The position numbers were made by a program, and so were the translations under genes. From Nostoc sp. ATCC 53789 (GTDB lineage Bacteria; Cyanobacteriota; Cyanobacteriia; Cyanobacteriales; Nostocaceae): a stretch of DNA of 64,000 bases. The stretch is from assembly GCF_009873495.1 (NCBI RefSeq), contig NZ_CP046703.1, positions 5,002,501 to 5,066,500 of the forward strand, written 5' to 3'. Below the pieces are notes generated by a model. That model was not told the origin of the DNA, did no database searches, and saw only the letters and a list, made by a program, of their open reading frames with translations. How positions within the stretch are numbered: the first letter of the stretch is position 1; the number at the start of each line of letters is the position of its first letter. Of this stretch, positions 8,298 through 17,591 are shown piece by piece.

Positions 8298-8981
8298 ATG
8301 AAGATTGTCGCACTGGGGGACAGCTTAATTTATGGATTCGGCGACCCGGAAAAAGGAGGCTGGATCGAGCAACTACGGCGATGGTGGATGTTGCCGGATA
8401 GTGCCGGTCATGTTCTTTATAATTTAGGGGTAAGAGGCGATCGCACGCAACAAGTAGCGCAAAGGTTAGAAGTAGAATTTCGCCACCGGGGTGAACTGCG
8501 AAATCGTGTCCCCGACTTGATTATTTTATCTGTAGGTGTGAATGACTCAGCGCGGTTAGCACGTCCCGATGGTCGCAGTTATACAGATTTTACATTGTTT
8601 GAAAAAGAAATTGCTTCTCTGCTAGATTTAGCACAGCAACTCTGTCCTGTGTTATTTGTGGGCATGGTGCCAGTAGATGAAGCCAAGATGCCATTTTTAG
8701 ATTGTTTTTACTATAATCATATCGATCAGTACCGCTACAAAGAAGCAACTCGACTTGCTTGTACCAAACGGCAGATTCCCTATTTAGATATTTTTGAGCA
8801 ATGGATGGAACGCGGTGAAAATTGGCGGCTCAAACGCTTGAGTGAAGACGGTCTTCATCCCAATACACTCGGTTATCAAGCTTTGTTAGAAGATGTGATA
8901 AATTGGGATGCGATACATTCAGTAGGCTTTGCCAATGCAGCTTACCATTCTCAATTTAATTATCATCTTAAACAATCCTAA
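8298..8981 (+). CDS. SGNH/GDSL-family hydrolase
   Basis: This is a predicted GDSL-type esterase or lipase. From the ATG at 8298 the 227-residue protein begins MKIVALGDSLIYGFG, placing the nucleophilic Ser of the GDSL block near residue 9. The block III region reads LSVGVNDSARL (GxND) and block V reads DGLHPNTLGY, giving the catalytic Asp-His pair, so all SGNH landmarks are present. The frame is open 21 codons further to 8235, but the upstream residues are not conserved-looking and the domain starts at 8298. No signal peptide is seen with the short start, so a cytoplasmic enzyme is likely. The substrate cannot be told from sequence. Confidence 0.88.
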   Translation: MKIVALGDSLIYGFGDPEKGGWIEQLRRWWMLPDSAGHVLYNLGVRGDRTQQVAQRLEVEFRHRGELRNRVPDLIILSVGVNDSARLARPDGRSYTDFTLFEKEIASLLDLAQQLCPVLFVGMVPVDEAKMPFLDCFYYNHIDQYRYKEATRLACTKRQIPYLDIFEQWMERGENWRLKRLSEDGLHPNTLGYQALLEDVINWDAIHSVGFANAAYHSQFNYHLKQS

Positions 8982-9120
8982 TTAATATAGATATGTTGGT
9001 GCTTTGAAATTAGCCAAGATTGTCATATTTGCCATCTTCGCAAAAGCACCACAATCTCCCTAATTTTTTAATGAAGCGAGTCAAAATCTATCTATAAAAA
9101 CCCTAATTTCTCTATATTAT

Positions 9121-9173
9121 TCATTACTCCTAACTCATTACTCCTAACTCATTACTCCTAACTCAGCACTCCT
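9121..9173. repeat. 14-bp tandem repeat abutting a start codon
   Basis: TCATTACTCCTAAC is repeated three times exactly (9121-9162), followed by a partial unit that ends at 9173. The ATG of the next gene starts at 9174, so the repeat occupies the place of the ribosome-binding site and 5' leader. No purine-rich Shine-Dalgarno sequence is visible. Confidence 0.85.
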
Positions 9174-9608
9174 ATGACACCAACTTTATTTGGTCGTTGG
9201 CAAACTCGATTATTATTACTTGCAACTGTGGGTGTACTTGTATCTTTGCCTTTTGCAATGGGTTGGATTGGCCCTGGTGCTAACTCAGTTTATTTTTGGA
9301 TACTTCTTTATGTAGCCATATTTGGCTTAGGTTGGGATGTGCTTTATAACTATCTCCAAAAATCCCGATGGGACAGGGATTGGCCCGCAGCTTATCAACT
9401 CTTAGCTGGTATATGGGAATTAGTATTTGTGTTCTGTGGAGTAAAACTATTTGGCTTTTTACCAATACCTTTACCGAAAGAAGAATTACCGTTAACAGTT
9501 TTTCTACTGCACTATAGCATCGTGTGGCTAGCAGTTTTTATTAGTTCACAAAGCCTAATGCGAATTATTTTCCTTCGTTGGCGTTTTCGGGGTGGTGAGT
9601 GGTTGTAA
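9174..9608 (+). CDS. small integral membrane protein, unknown function
   Basis: This 144-residue protein has four hydrophobic stretches, at roughly residues 12-32, 40-60, 78-98 and 106-128, so it is probably a four-helix inner- or thylakoid-membrane protein. Both ends are basic (GRWQTR and FLRWRFRGG). I do not recognise a family. The start ATG directly follows a 14-bp tandem repeat with no Shine-Dalgarno sequence. It stands alone: about 190 bp separate it from the SGNH hydrolase and 410 bp from the antiporter. Confidence 0.7.
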   Translation: MTPTLFGRWQTRLLLLATVGVLVSLPFAMGWIGPGANSVYFWILLYVAIFGLGWDVLYNYLQKSRWDRDWPAAYQLLAGIWELVFVFCGVKLFGFLPIPLPKEELPLTVFLLHYSIVWLAVFISSQSLMRIIFLRWRFRGGEWL

Positions 9609-9742
9609 ATTGCATAGGGTCTTGTAGAGAAGGAATAAGAGTTTTAGAGAGTTATTGCATAAATGTTATTGTTATGCAAATACATCGGTTTGTAAAAATT
9701 AACTAATACAGCGTTTTTCAGGTAAATGAAGTACACAGATAG

Positions 9743-9763
9743 GGGCACAGTACTGCTGTGCCC
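9743..9763. repeat. GGGCACAG...CTGTGCCC hairpin
   Basis: A perfect eight-bp inverted repeat with a five-base loop. Similar GC-rich palindromes are dispersed in Nostoc spacers. The rest of the 9609-10018 gap is AT-rich and shows no gene. Confidence 0.6.
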
Positions 9764-10018
9764 TTAAAATCATCTGTACCTTATAAAGTTGCAATTTGCT
9801 GTATGTGGCGGTTTCAGTTTGGATGCAATATGTTGTATTGATACAAAGTTGTATCCGTTTTTACGAACAATAGGGCAGTTGCTATCAAATTAAAAGCAGC
9901 TATCTTAATATTTCTAAAATTAGCACTTGTGCTGATGTAGTCATCTATGAGAAAAACAGGACAAGCTTTGGAGTCTGAAAAGATTTTTCAATGCAGAGAC
10001 GCATATTAAGGAAGTGCA

Positions 10019-11308
10019 ATGTCAAATTTTGATCTGGTTATTCAGCTATTTTTGCAACTTACAGTTATTCTAGTCACTTGTCGCATCGTCACGATTTTAG
10101 GACGGCGCTATCTTGGTCAAACCGATGTTGTTTGCGAAATGATTGCAGGTGTAATGCTAGGGCCATCACTTTTGGGATTGATTGCACCGGATTTTCAGCA
10201 ATGGCTTTTTCCTAAACTTCCCATCATCACTGCTGTAGGACTCAAGATACCCAATCCATCCATGTCGATTCTATATGCTATCAGCCAGATTGGGTTAGTA
10301 ATTTATATGTTTTTGATTGGTTTAGAGTTCAACACTAAACTCTTAAAACATCATATCAAAAGTGCAAGTCTGCTATCTGCGGCTGGAATTATTACTCCTT
10401 TTATTTTAGGAGCGATCGCATCTTTTTGGTTTTATCATAATGGCGATTTCTTTCAACCAAAGGTAATGCCTTGGTCAGCCGCTTTGTATCTGGGTGCGTC
10501 GATGACAATCACAGCATTTCCCATGTTAGCTCGCATTCTTTACGAACGCGGTCTTGCACAAACCCGCTTTGGGACTTTAGCTTTAGGTGCAGCATCGGTA
10601 GATGATGCAGTTGCTTGGTGTTTGCTAGCGATCGTCCTTGCTAGCGTGAAAAATTCTCTGAACATTGCCATATTAGCAATTGGTGGTGGCATTTGCTACG
10701 TGCTATTTGCAATTTTTCTTGGTCAACCTCTACTGAGAGCGTTCACACGGATGACAAAACGCGATGCAGGTGTGAACAGACAAACTTTGACTTTGATGTT
10801 GATAATTTTGATGTTTTGTGCATGGTTTACCGATATTACAGGCATCTATGCAATATTCGGTTCTTTCGTGCTGGGAGCAGTAACACCACGCGGAGAATTT
10901 GCCCAACAAATTCGCCAATATACTGAGTTTTTAACTACTTCTTTTTTGCTACCGATATTTTTTGTCTTCTCTGGACTGAACACTCAAATTGGATTGGTAA
11001 ACACGCCTACTTTGTGGGGAATTACGCTGTTAATTATTGCGATCGCAATTCTTGGTAAAGGTGTCGCTTGTATGTTGGCTGCAAGGTTAGCCGGGGAAAA
11101 TTGGCGTGAATCTGCAACTATTGGCGCTCTTATGAATGCTCGTGGTTTGATGGAGTTAATTATCCTTAATATTGGTCTTGAACAAGGTATAATTACCCCG
11201 ACTTTATTCACTATAATGGTTATTATGGCAGTCATTACTACACTCATGGCATCACCACTAATTGCCTTTTTATTGCATGGTACAAGCTATGATAAGTCTT
11301 CTGCATAA
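10019..11308 (+). CDS. CPA2-family cation/proton antiporter
   Basis: This 429-residue multi-spanning protein matches the Na+/H+ exchanger domain (CPA2, KefB/NapA-like) and has about 12-13 hydrophobic helices. Conserved parts include the early VCEMIAGVMLGPSLLGL, GASMTITAFPMLARIL, and ASVDDAVAWCLLA. The paired Asp in SVDDAVAW is the cation/proton site of electrogenic members such as NapA; KefC-type proteins carry QD instead. There is no TrkA-N or Usp domain, so it ends with the membrane part. It is a close paralogue of the next gene, from which it is separated by 356 bp. Ion specificity is not predictable. Confidence 0.92.
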   Translation: MSNFDLVIQLFLQLTVILVTCRIVTILGRRYLGQTDVVCEMIAGVMLGPSLLGLIAPDFQQWLFPKLPIITAVGLKIPNPSMSILYAISQIGLVIYMFLIGLEFNTKLLKHHIKSASLLSAAGIITPFILGAIASFWFYHNGDFFQPKVMPWSAALYLGASMTITAFPMLARILYERGLAQTRFGTLALGAASVDDAVAWCLLAIVLASVKNSLNIAILAIGGGICYVLFAIFLGQPLLRAFTRMTKRDAGVNRQTLTLMLIILMFCAWFTDITGIYAIFGSFVLGAVTPRGEFAQQIRQYTEFLTTSFLLPIFFVFSGLNTQIGLVNTPTLWGITLLIIAIAILGKGVACMLAARLAGENWRESATIGALMNARGLMELIILNIGLEQGIITPTLFTIMVIMAVITTLMASPLIAFLLHGTSYDKSSA

Positions 11309-11664
11309 GCAAAGACAAATATAAAATTAAGTACCAATTAACTGATATTAATTACATAGGAGTTGGGTAAAATTATCCGCTTAGACTCTAAGCTATAACG
11401 GCTAATTTGTTTGTGCCCGCTTTTAATTAATACTACGAAACCAATCTCAATTATCTATTTGTTTGTATCGGCAATTCGGCAGTTATTCTAAATTTATCTC
11501 CTAAAATCATCAAAATTCATTTTTCAACTATTCAAGTGCATCCTCTCAGTAATTGACATTACAACTAAGGGCAAATTAATCTTGGTTGTATCTAATCAAC
11601 TTGCATTTTCAGACCCTTTAAAGATTCATCTTAGAGAAACCAGATAGTTAATTGTGAGGAAACC

Positions 11665-13875
11665 ATGCACATAGTTATTCTCGTTCTGGTTGAAGTACTG
11701 ATTATTATTGGACTTTCACGGTTAGTAGGGCTAGCATTCCGTTCTATTAAGCAACCTTTGGTAATTGGTGAGATTGTTGCCGGGATTATGCTTGGCCCAT
11801 CTTTATTTGGTTTAGTTGCCCCCCATTTAGCAATTACCTTGTTTCCACCAGAAACTATTCCTTTTTTAAATGTTTTGTCTCAGGTGGGATTAATATTTTT
11901 CATGTTTCTGATTGGGCTAGAACTAAATCCAAAATATCTTAGTGGGCAATTAGAAGTAGCTGTTTTAACTTCTCATGTCAGCATTTTAGTGCCGTTTTCC
12001 TTGGGAACATTGCTAGCTGCGATCCTTTATCCCCTAGTTTCTAATGCAAGTGTATCCTTCACTGCCTTTGCCTTATTTTTGGGGGCGGCAATGTCGATTA
12101 CGGCCTTTCCAGTGTTGGCGCGAATCATTACTGAAAACAATTTACAAGGAACGCGTTTAGGAACCTTGGCGCTAACTTGTGCAGCCGTAGACGATGTAAC
12201 AGCTTGGTGTCTCTTGGCAGTAGCGATCGCAGTTGCTCGAACTGGTGACTTTGCTGGTGCGATACCCACAATTATCGCCAGCATAGTTTACATCGGCTTG
12301 ATGTTGACGGCGGGACGTTGGTTCCTGCAACGCCTTGCCAGACACTATCTTCGTGCGGGACGACTCAGCCAATTGCTGCTAGCTGGGATTTATATGGCTG
12401 TGGTTGCGTCGGCATTAATTACCGAACTAATTGGTATTCACTTAATTTTTGGGGCATTTTTACTGGGAGCAGCAATGCCCAAAAATGAAGATTTAGTCCG
12501 GGAATTGGCAATAAAAACCGAAGATTTTGTTTTGATATTCTTGCTGCCGATATTTTTTGCCTACAGTGGCTTAAAGACACAGATTGGTTTGCTCAACCGT
12601 CCAGAATTGTGGCTTTTGTGTGCGTTAGTTTTAGGAGTTGCGATCGCAGGCAAATATGTTGGCACTTATGTCGCAGCCCGTGTCAGTGGCATTAGTAAAC
12701 GGGAAGCCTCGGCACTCGGTTGGTTAATGAATACTCGCGGCTTGACCGAACTGATAGTACTAAACATTGGTCTAGAGTTAGGGGTAATTTCCCCTTTAAT
12801 ATTTACCATGCTGGTAATTATGGCATTGGTAACTACATTCATGACCTCGCCATTGCTGGAATGGACATATCCGAAGAAGCTGATCAGGTTAGATATGGTG
12901 GAACCGGAGTTGGAAGCAGAAACAGTTCTAGATACTTCTGCTGGAGATGAAACTTACCCTCATCCTTTCCGAATTTTGGTGCCAGTGGCTAATCCAAGTA
13001 CCCAAAAAGGTTTAGTACAGTTGGCAGTAGCCTTGGCACAGCCCGCCGTCGGTGTCGCTCTCAATTACCGATATCCTGCCGTTGTTAACCCCCTTAGCCT
13101 GATTGAATTTCAAGAAGATTATGCCTTTGAAAGTACCCCAGTTGAAGCAGACCGATTAATCGCCCAGCGCCGCCAGCAACTAGAAGAATTAATTAATACT
13201 CTCGAACCGTCAGAAACTCGTTCTTGTGTGCATCCTATCGTTCGCATATCCAGCAACGTTGCCCGCGAAACAGCACAGATTGCCACATTAGAACAAGTTG
13301 ATCTAATTCTTGTAGGCTGGCATCGGCCAGCTTTTAGTAGTAATCGTTTAGGTGGACGAGTCGGACAAATACTTACCACCGCCCCAGTAGATGTAGCAGT
13401 ATTTGTAGACAAAGGCAAAGAGCGATTAGAAAGTCTACTTGTACCTTATTCTGCAAATATTCATGATGATTTAGCACTAATACTAGCTTTAAGACTGCTA
13501 ATCAATCGTGAGACTTGTATGTTGCAAATATTACAGATAGCAGCAAATCACACTAGAGAAGAATTGAGTTACGAACTGCACACGATGATGGAGCAGTTGC
13601 CCACCAGTGTACGCGATCGCATTCAAATTAAAATTGTCGAAGCCCCAGAACCAATCCAAGCTGTAATTCAAGCCTCAGAAGGTGTTGACTTAACTATTGC
13701 TGGCACCAGCCGCACTTGGGGTATCGAACGCCAAACCTTGGGAAGATATACAGATCAATTAGCTATCCAATGTCGTTCTTCCCTGTTGATTACCCGCCGC
13801 TACAGTCAAGTTACCGCTCACCTTGCCTCTATGCTGCCTGAAGTTAGTAGTCAAGAGCCAACATTGAGGAATTGA
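11665..13875 (+). CDS. CPA2 antiporter with C-terminal Usp-like domains
   Basis: Residues 1-390 form the Na+/H+ exchanger domain with the same landmarks as its neighbour: VGEIVAGIMLGPSLFGL, GAAMSITAFPVLARI and AAVDDVTAWCLLA. Residues from about 425 to 720 are soluble and look like two universal-stress-protein-like units, beginning FRILVPVANPSTQ and LESLLVPYSAN and ending with the nucleotide-site-like TIAGTSRTWG. The total of 736 residues fits cyanobacterial CPA2 proteins with Usp tails. The tail probably senses nucleotide or stress state. The next gene starts four bases after the stop, so they form an operon. Confidence 0.92.
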   Translation: MHIVILVLVEVLIIIGLSRLVGLAFRSIKQPLVIGEIVAGIMLGPSLFGLVAPHLAITLFPPETIPFLNVLSQVGLIFFMFLIGLELNPKYLSGQLEVAVLTSHVSILVPFSLGTLLAAILYPLVSNASVSFTAFALFLGAAMSITAFPVLARIITENNLQGTRLGTLALTCAAVDDVTAWCLLAVAIAVARTGDFAGAIPTIIASIVYIGLMLTAGRWFLQRLARHYLRAGRLSQLLLAGIYMAVVASALITELIGIHLIFGAFLLGAAMPKNEDLVRELAIKTEDFVLIFLLPIFFAYSGLKTQIGLLNRPELWLLCALVLGVAIAGKYVGTYVAARVSGISKREASALGWLMNTRGLTELIVLNIGLELGVISPLIFTMLVIMALVTTFMTSPLLEWTYPKKLIRLDMVEPELEAETVLDTSAGDETYPHPFRILVPVANPSTQKGLVQLAVALAQPAVGVALNYRYPAVVNPLSLIEFQEDYAFESTPVEADRLIAQRRQQLEELINTLEPSETRSCVHPIVRISSNVARETAQIATLEQVDLILVGWHRPAFSSNRLGGRVGQILTTAPVDVAVFVDKGKERLESLLVPYSANIHDDLALILALRLLINRETCMLQILQIAANHTREELSYELHTMMEQLPTSVRDRIQIKIVEAPEPIQAVIQASEGVDLTIAGTSRTWGIERQTLGRYTDQLAIQCRSSLLITRRYSQVTAHLASMLPEVSSQEPTLRN

Positions 13876-13879
13876 AATT

Positions 13880-14362
13880 ATGAATCATTTCAAGTTCAAA
13901 TCTTTGGCTTTTTACGGAGTAACAATACTTTCAGTACTAGTGTTGTTTAAAACTGTAAGCGTTTACGGGGAAAACAATCTTAAGGCTCCTCCACCAGTGA
14001 ACGGTAGGTATCGTCTAACCCTGTCAGAGAATTTGCCGAACTGTGAAAAATCGGATACTCTAACGTTAAACATTCAGCAGTCGGGTATTTACTTAAATGC
14101 CTCTGTATTACCGGCAAATGCTAACGCCGATACTGACGAAAAGCACTCTCTGGCAGGCATCTTCAGAAATCAACAGTTAAATTTATCTGGAAAAGTTGGT
14201 AGATCAATCCTTTGTAATATTCCTCGCCCTCAAAACGATCCTCTGAAGTCAGTCACAATTCAAATGCAACTTGTGGATAAAGTTAATATGACGGGTCAAT
14301 TAAGCGTAAATGGCATTCCACAAACTCTAAAATTTACTGCTGTGCCCGAAAAAGCTAATTGA
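13880..14362 (+). CDS. exported protein coupled to the antiporter gene
   Basis: This 160-residue hypothetical protein has a likely signal peptide or membrane anchor (residues 1-30, basic MNHFKFK then a hydrophobic run). The mature part is beta-rich and polar, with two Cys (NCEK and LCNI) that could pair in the periplasm. I do not recognise the family. It starts four bases after the CPA2-Usp antiporter, so it is almost surely co-translated. A periplasmic accessory role is possible but unproven. Confidence 0.75.
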   Translation: MNHFKFKSLAFYGVTILSVLVLFKTVSVYGENNLKAPPPVNGRYRLTLSENLPNCEKSDTLTLNIQQSGIYLNASVLPANANADTDEKHSLAGIFRNQQLNLSGKVGRSILCNIPRPQNDPLKSVTIQMQLVDKVNMTGQLSVNGIPQTLKFTAVPEKAN

Positions 14363-14378
14363 ATTTGGGGGTGGGTAG

Positions 14379-14398
14379 AGACGCGATTAATCGCGTCT
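14379..14398. repeat. 20-bp perfect palindrome, copy 1
   Basis: AGACGCGATTAATCGCGTCT is a perfect palindrome lying just downstream of the exported protein. An identical copy lies at 37257-37276, and diverged copies near 33768 and 53221. It is a dispersed element. Confidence 0.85.
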
Positions 14399-14441
14399 AG
14401 GGATTTAAAGCGCGAAGTAAACAGCAATGTGAGCGCATTGT

Positions 14442-15308
14442 ATGGGTTTTATGGAGCAGATAAAAAGAATGGATCAGGGACTAAAGACTAGGCAATTTTG
14501 CCAATGGCGCAGGCAGCTATTTAACATCAGTCTATTAGGCTTTTGTGCAGCGATCGCCCTTGAAACTTGTACTACTGCTGCTACACCAGTAGCAAAGCTA
14601 GATAATTGGCGTTTTTCCCCAAAAACACAGCAACTCGAAATCAACCTTTCAGCAGGCACAACCCCCCGTTATTTCTACTTAGCCCAACCCTCTCGGCTTG
14701 TTGTAGATTTACCGAATACCAAGTTGGGCAAAGTTACCACACAACAAAATTATTCTGGAGCAATCAAAAGCATTCGCGTTTCTCAACTGAATGCAAATGA
14801 CACACGCATTGTCTTAGATTTAGCGCCAGGGACTACTTTTAATCCTAAACAGGTACAACTACAACCAGTTTCCCGAAAAAACTCCACTCGCTGGGTATTA
14901 CGTCCCGTTAGTTCTGGTAAAACTACTGCCGCGAAACCAGGAAACTCTGCACCTTCACCCAAGAAACAACCTCAAACACCGTATAAGTCACAGCCGCCTA
15001 GTAACCTACCCGTAACCACTACTAATCTACAAGCGCCCTTACTCACAGTTCCGCCTATATCAAATGACCTGCCCACAACAATTACTAATAACTCAGGGCA
15101 GCCTTTTGTTACCGTACCTCCCCTAAATCCGAATACATCCTCTCAACAACCTGCTTTGATTCTTCCCCCTCCTTCTTTCCCAAATCAACCCGGTAACTTA
15201 AATAGCATTCCTCCTTCTGTTACGTCAGAATTTCCAGTTCCAACAATCCCCAATGCTTCCAATCCCCAGGTAATCGAGTTTGGTCAACCTTTACCCAAAA
15301 CTAAATAA
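14442..15308 (+). CDS. AMIN-domain exported protein
   Basis: This 288-residue protein has a signal peptide or anchor at residues 20-45 after a basic start. An AMIN domain follows at roughly 50-145 (LDNWRFSPKTQQLEIN, RLVVDLPN, IKSIRVSQLN, RIVLDLAPGT). AMIN domains bind peptidoglycan and localise periplasmic proteins such as AmiC and secretin subunits. Here no amidase or secretin domain follows; the rest (150-288) is a Pro/Thr/Asn-rich low-complexity tail. It probably sits in the periplasm against the cell wall. Internal ATGs at 14451 and 14469 are also possible starts. Confidence 0.85.
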   Translation: MGFMEQIKRMDQGLKTRQFCQWRRQLFNISLLGFCAAIALETCTTAATPVAKLDNWRFSPKTQQLEINLSAGTTPRYFYLAQPSRLVVDLPNTKLGKVTTQQNYSGAIKSIRVSQLNANDTRIVLDLAPGTTFNPKQVQLQPVSRKNSTRWVLRPVSSGKTTAAKPGNSAPSPKKQPQTPYKSQPPSNLPVTTTNLQAPLLTVPPISNDLPTTITNNSGQPFVTVPPLNPNTSSQQPALILPPPSFPNQPGNLNSIPPSVTSEFPVPTIPNASNPQVIEFGQPLPKTK

Positions 15309-15313
15309 AAATT

Positions 15314-15353
15314 GGGCATTGGGCATGGAAAATTGAACCAATGCCCAATGCCC
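15314..15353. terminator. 13-bp inverted repeat between convergent genes
   Basis: GGGCATTGGGCAT (15314-15326) and ATGCCCAATGCCC (15341-15353) pair perfectly. It lies between the AMIN gene and the oppositely oriented transketolase-like gene and may terminate both. It also belongs to the repetitive GGGCATT family. Confidence 0.55.
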
Positions 15354-15376
15354 TAGTAATTTTGTGCTTCTAGCTA

Positions 15377-17296
15377 TTACTGTCCTCCAACTAACTCCTT
15401 CACCTTGTTGATAATGCTCACTGGATCGATACCTTGATATGGGTACTGTTCCCACAAACCACCGCAACCTTCTTTATGAGTTCCAAGATGAGCATATTTG
15501 GGAGTCAACCCGCGCTCTAGCAGCCAAGAACCAAAACGACTACCTAAGCCTGTCCGCCGGTTGAAGGCTTCTACTACAAGGACAAAAGGAGCATTACCAA
15601 CTTTGGTAATCATTTCTTCATCAATAACGTTTAAAGTTGGTTTGTTAATTAAACCAACGTCTAACCCGTCTTGCTTAAGACGCTCTACAGCATCAACGGC
15701 ACGGTAGAGAGCATCGCCAAAACTGATAATATAACCTTGCGTTCCCTCTCGTACAACCTCATCTTTACCGGGAACAAATTTGTACCCACTTCCAAATAAG
15801 TCATTGCCGTTGCTGTCCTGAATATTGGGGACTTTGGAACGGGTGGAGAAAATAAACCGCAGTCCAGGCTCAAAGAATATAGCTTCTACACAAGCTGTCA
15901 TTTGATTAACATCTGCTGGGAAGTACAGCTGTGTTTCGTAGCCATCATCCAAGCCGTTGTCGGCAAACATATTGTTCAAACCGAAATGGCAGGTGTTATC
16001 TGCCATGTCATCTATACCCGCATGAGAAAAGTGGCACAGAACATTGGAATAGTTCAGCCGTGCCATTGTGATTTCTGAGATACACATTTCTAAGAAGGCA
16101 CTGAAGGTGGCAAAAATACCTTGCTTGCCCTTCTCCATCCCAAATCCAGCCGCAGCAGAGAAGTTGCTCCGTTCCATGATGCCGGAGGGAATAAATATTT
16201 CCGGGTATGTATCGTGAATTTTCTTCAAACCGCAGGAGCCTTCTAAGTCACTATCAATGACCTTGACTTTTTCTTTACGCTCCGCCTCACTCATGCGACT
16301 GAGGACACCCACCACGGCTTCACCAAACACATTGCGGTTAGCGCCCCATTTGTCGCTGGAACCCAAAAATGTATATGTTTGTTTGGGTTTCTCAATACTC
16401 TTCAGGTATTCGACAGCCGCAGTTTGTCCACGAGATTCTAGATATTTAACTGCTAAATCTACAGGAATTACATCATGACCATGAGTGGAGCCTTCTAAGC
16501 CTTCAATACCAGGGCACATCGGGCGTTTATTGATAATAGCGATCGCACCGGGAGTATTCACAGCTTCACAAAGGCGACGGTATAAATCGTCTAAGTCTTC
16601 TCCGTTTCCCTGAAGTACTTTCAAACCGTTCCCTTCTAAGGTTTTGGCGACACTAAAACCAGGTAAATATTTAGAAGGATGTCCAGCGATCGTTACATCA
16701 TTGTCATCAATGATCAGCTTGACGTTAAGATGTTGAGCAACAGCCAAGCGAGCAGCTTCAGCATCGTTTCCTTCTTGCTGCGATCCATCAGAACCGAGAC
16801 AGAAAACAGCCTTGCCTGGATTTGCCATTGCCACACCATTGATGTAAGGCCAAACATGGCCCAGGCGGCCAGAACTAAATTTCACACCAGGAGTTAGCCC
16901 TAATTCGGGGTGTCCCGGTAAATGGGAATGTGCTTGCCGATAATGTAAAAGTTGCTCGGCAGGTAAGTCACCATGCAACGTTGCCATTAAATATTGGGTA
17001 GCGACTCGATGTCCTGCTTCATCAAAGAAAATCGGTACAAATTGCTCTGATGCCCCCCGGAAAAAGGCATCAAGGATCATCACCTCTGGCACTGTATCAT
17101 AAGGCCCACCAGTATGGCCACCCACTCCACTAGCAGCGCCAGTTGCTGTAAAAAAGACGATCGCATCCCGGCAGAGTTGAATATTCGCTTTGAGAGTCTC
17201 TCGCTGTTCATCTGTAAGGCTCGAATTTGCTGGATTTAGCGCTAAAAATTGGTAAGCAGCAAGATCGATTGGAAATTGGGTATTAATAATAGTCAT
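15377..17296 (-). CDS. transketolase-like TPP enzyme
   Basis: This 639-residue thiamine-diphosphate enzyme has the transketolase domain order. The N-terminal TPP domain carries the cofactor motif GSDGSQQEGN...IIDDNDVT (a GDG-to-NDN motif, residues about 168-198). The pyrimidine-binding middle domain has ERSNFSAAAGFGMEKG, and a transketolase C domain follows near 510-630. Several active-site segments differ from housekeeping TktA, so I call it transketolase-like, not tkt. It is transcribed away from a DeoR-type regulator 295 bp off, which often controls sugar-phosphate metabolism. Cytoplasmic. Confidence 0.85.
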   Translation of the reverse strand: MTIINTQFPIDLAAYQFLALNPANSSLTDEQRETLKANIQLCRDAIVFFTATGAASGVGGHTGGPYDTVPEVMILDAFFRGASEQFVPIFFDEAGHRVATQYLMATLHGDLPAEQLLHYRQAHSHLPGHPELGLTPGVKFSSGRLGHVWPYINGVAMANPGKAVFCLGSDGSQQEGNDAEAARLAVAQHLNVKLIIDDNDVTIAGHPSKYLPGFSVAKTLEGNGLKVLQGNGEDLDDLYRRLCEAVNTPGAIAIINKRPMCPGIEGLEGSTHGHDVIPVDLAVKYLESRGQTAAVEYLKSIEKPKQTYTFLGSSDKWGANRNVFGEAVVGVLSRMSEAERKEKVKVIDSDLEGSCGLKKIHDTYPEIFIPSGIMERSNFSAAAGFGMEKGKQGIFATFSAFLEMCISEITMARLNYSNVLCHFSHAGIDDMADNTCHFGLNNMFADNGLDDGYETQLYFPADVNQMTACVEAIFFEPGLRFIFSTRSKVPNIQDSNGNDLFGSGYKFVPGKDEVVREGTQGYIISFGDALYRAVDAVERLKQDGLDVGLINKPTLNVIDEEMITKVGNAPFVLVVEAFNRRTGLGSRFGSWLLERGLTPKYAHLGTHKEGCGGLWEQYPYQGIDPVSIINKVKELVGGQ

Positions 17297-17591
17297 GGTT
17301 TATTGATTGAATAAAAAACAATTTGAACAGATGGGACGCGCGATCGCACTACAAAAAAATTGTTAAAACCCCCATTGGGCAACAATTATCCAAGTTCAAG
17401 CCAACCACTTGGAACCACAATGGTTCCGAGTGATTTCATCAAATGCCAAAATCAATACATTCGATTGTGCATGAATGCGCTTGAATTCAATTGAAGTTAC
17501 GGATTACCGTACAAAAACTTGCATATCAATAAGTATAAACTCACAAACGTGCAATTTCAAGGTCAAAAACGCATTTTCAGGAAAATTAATT

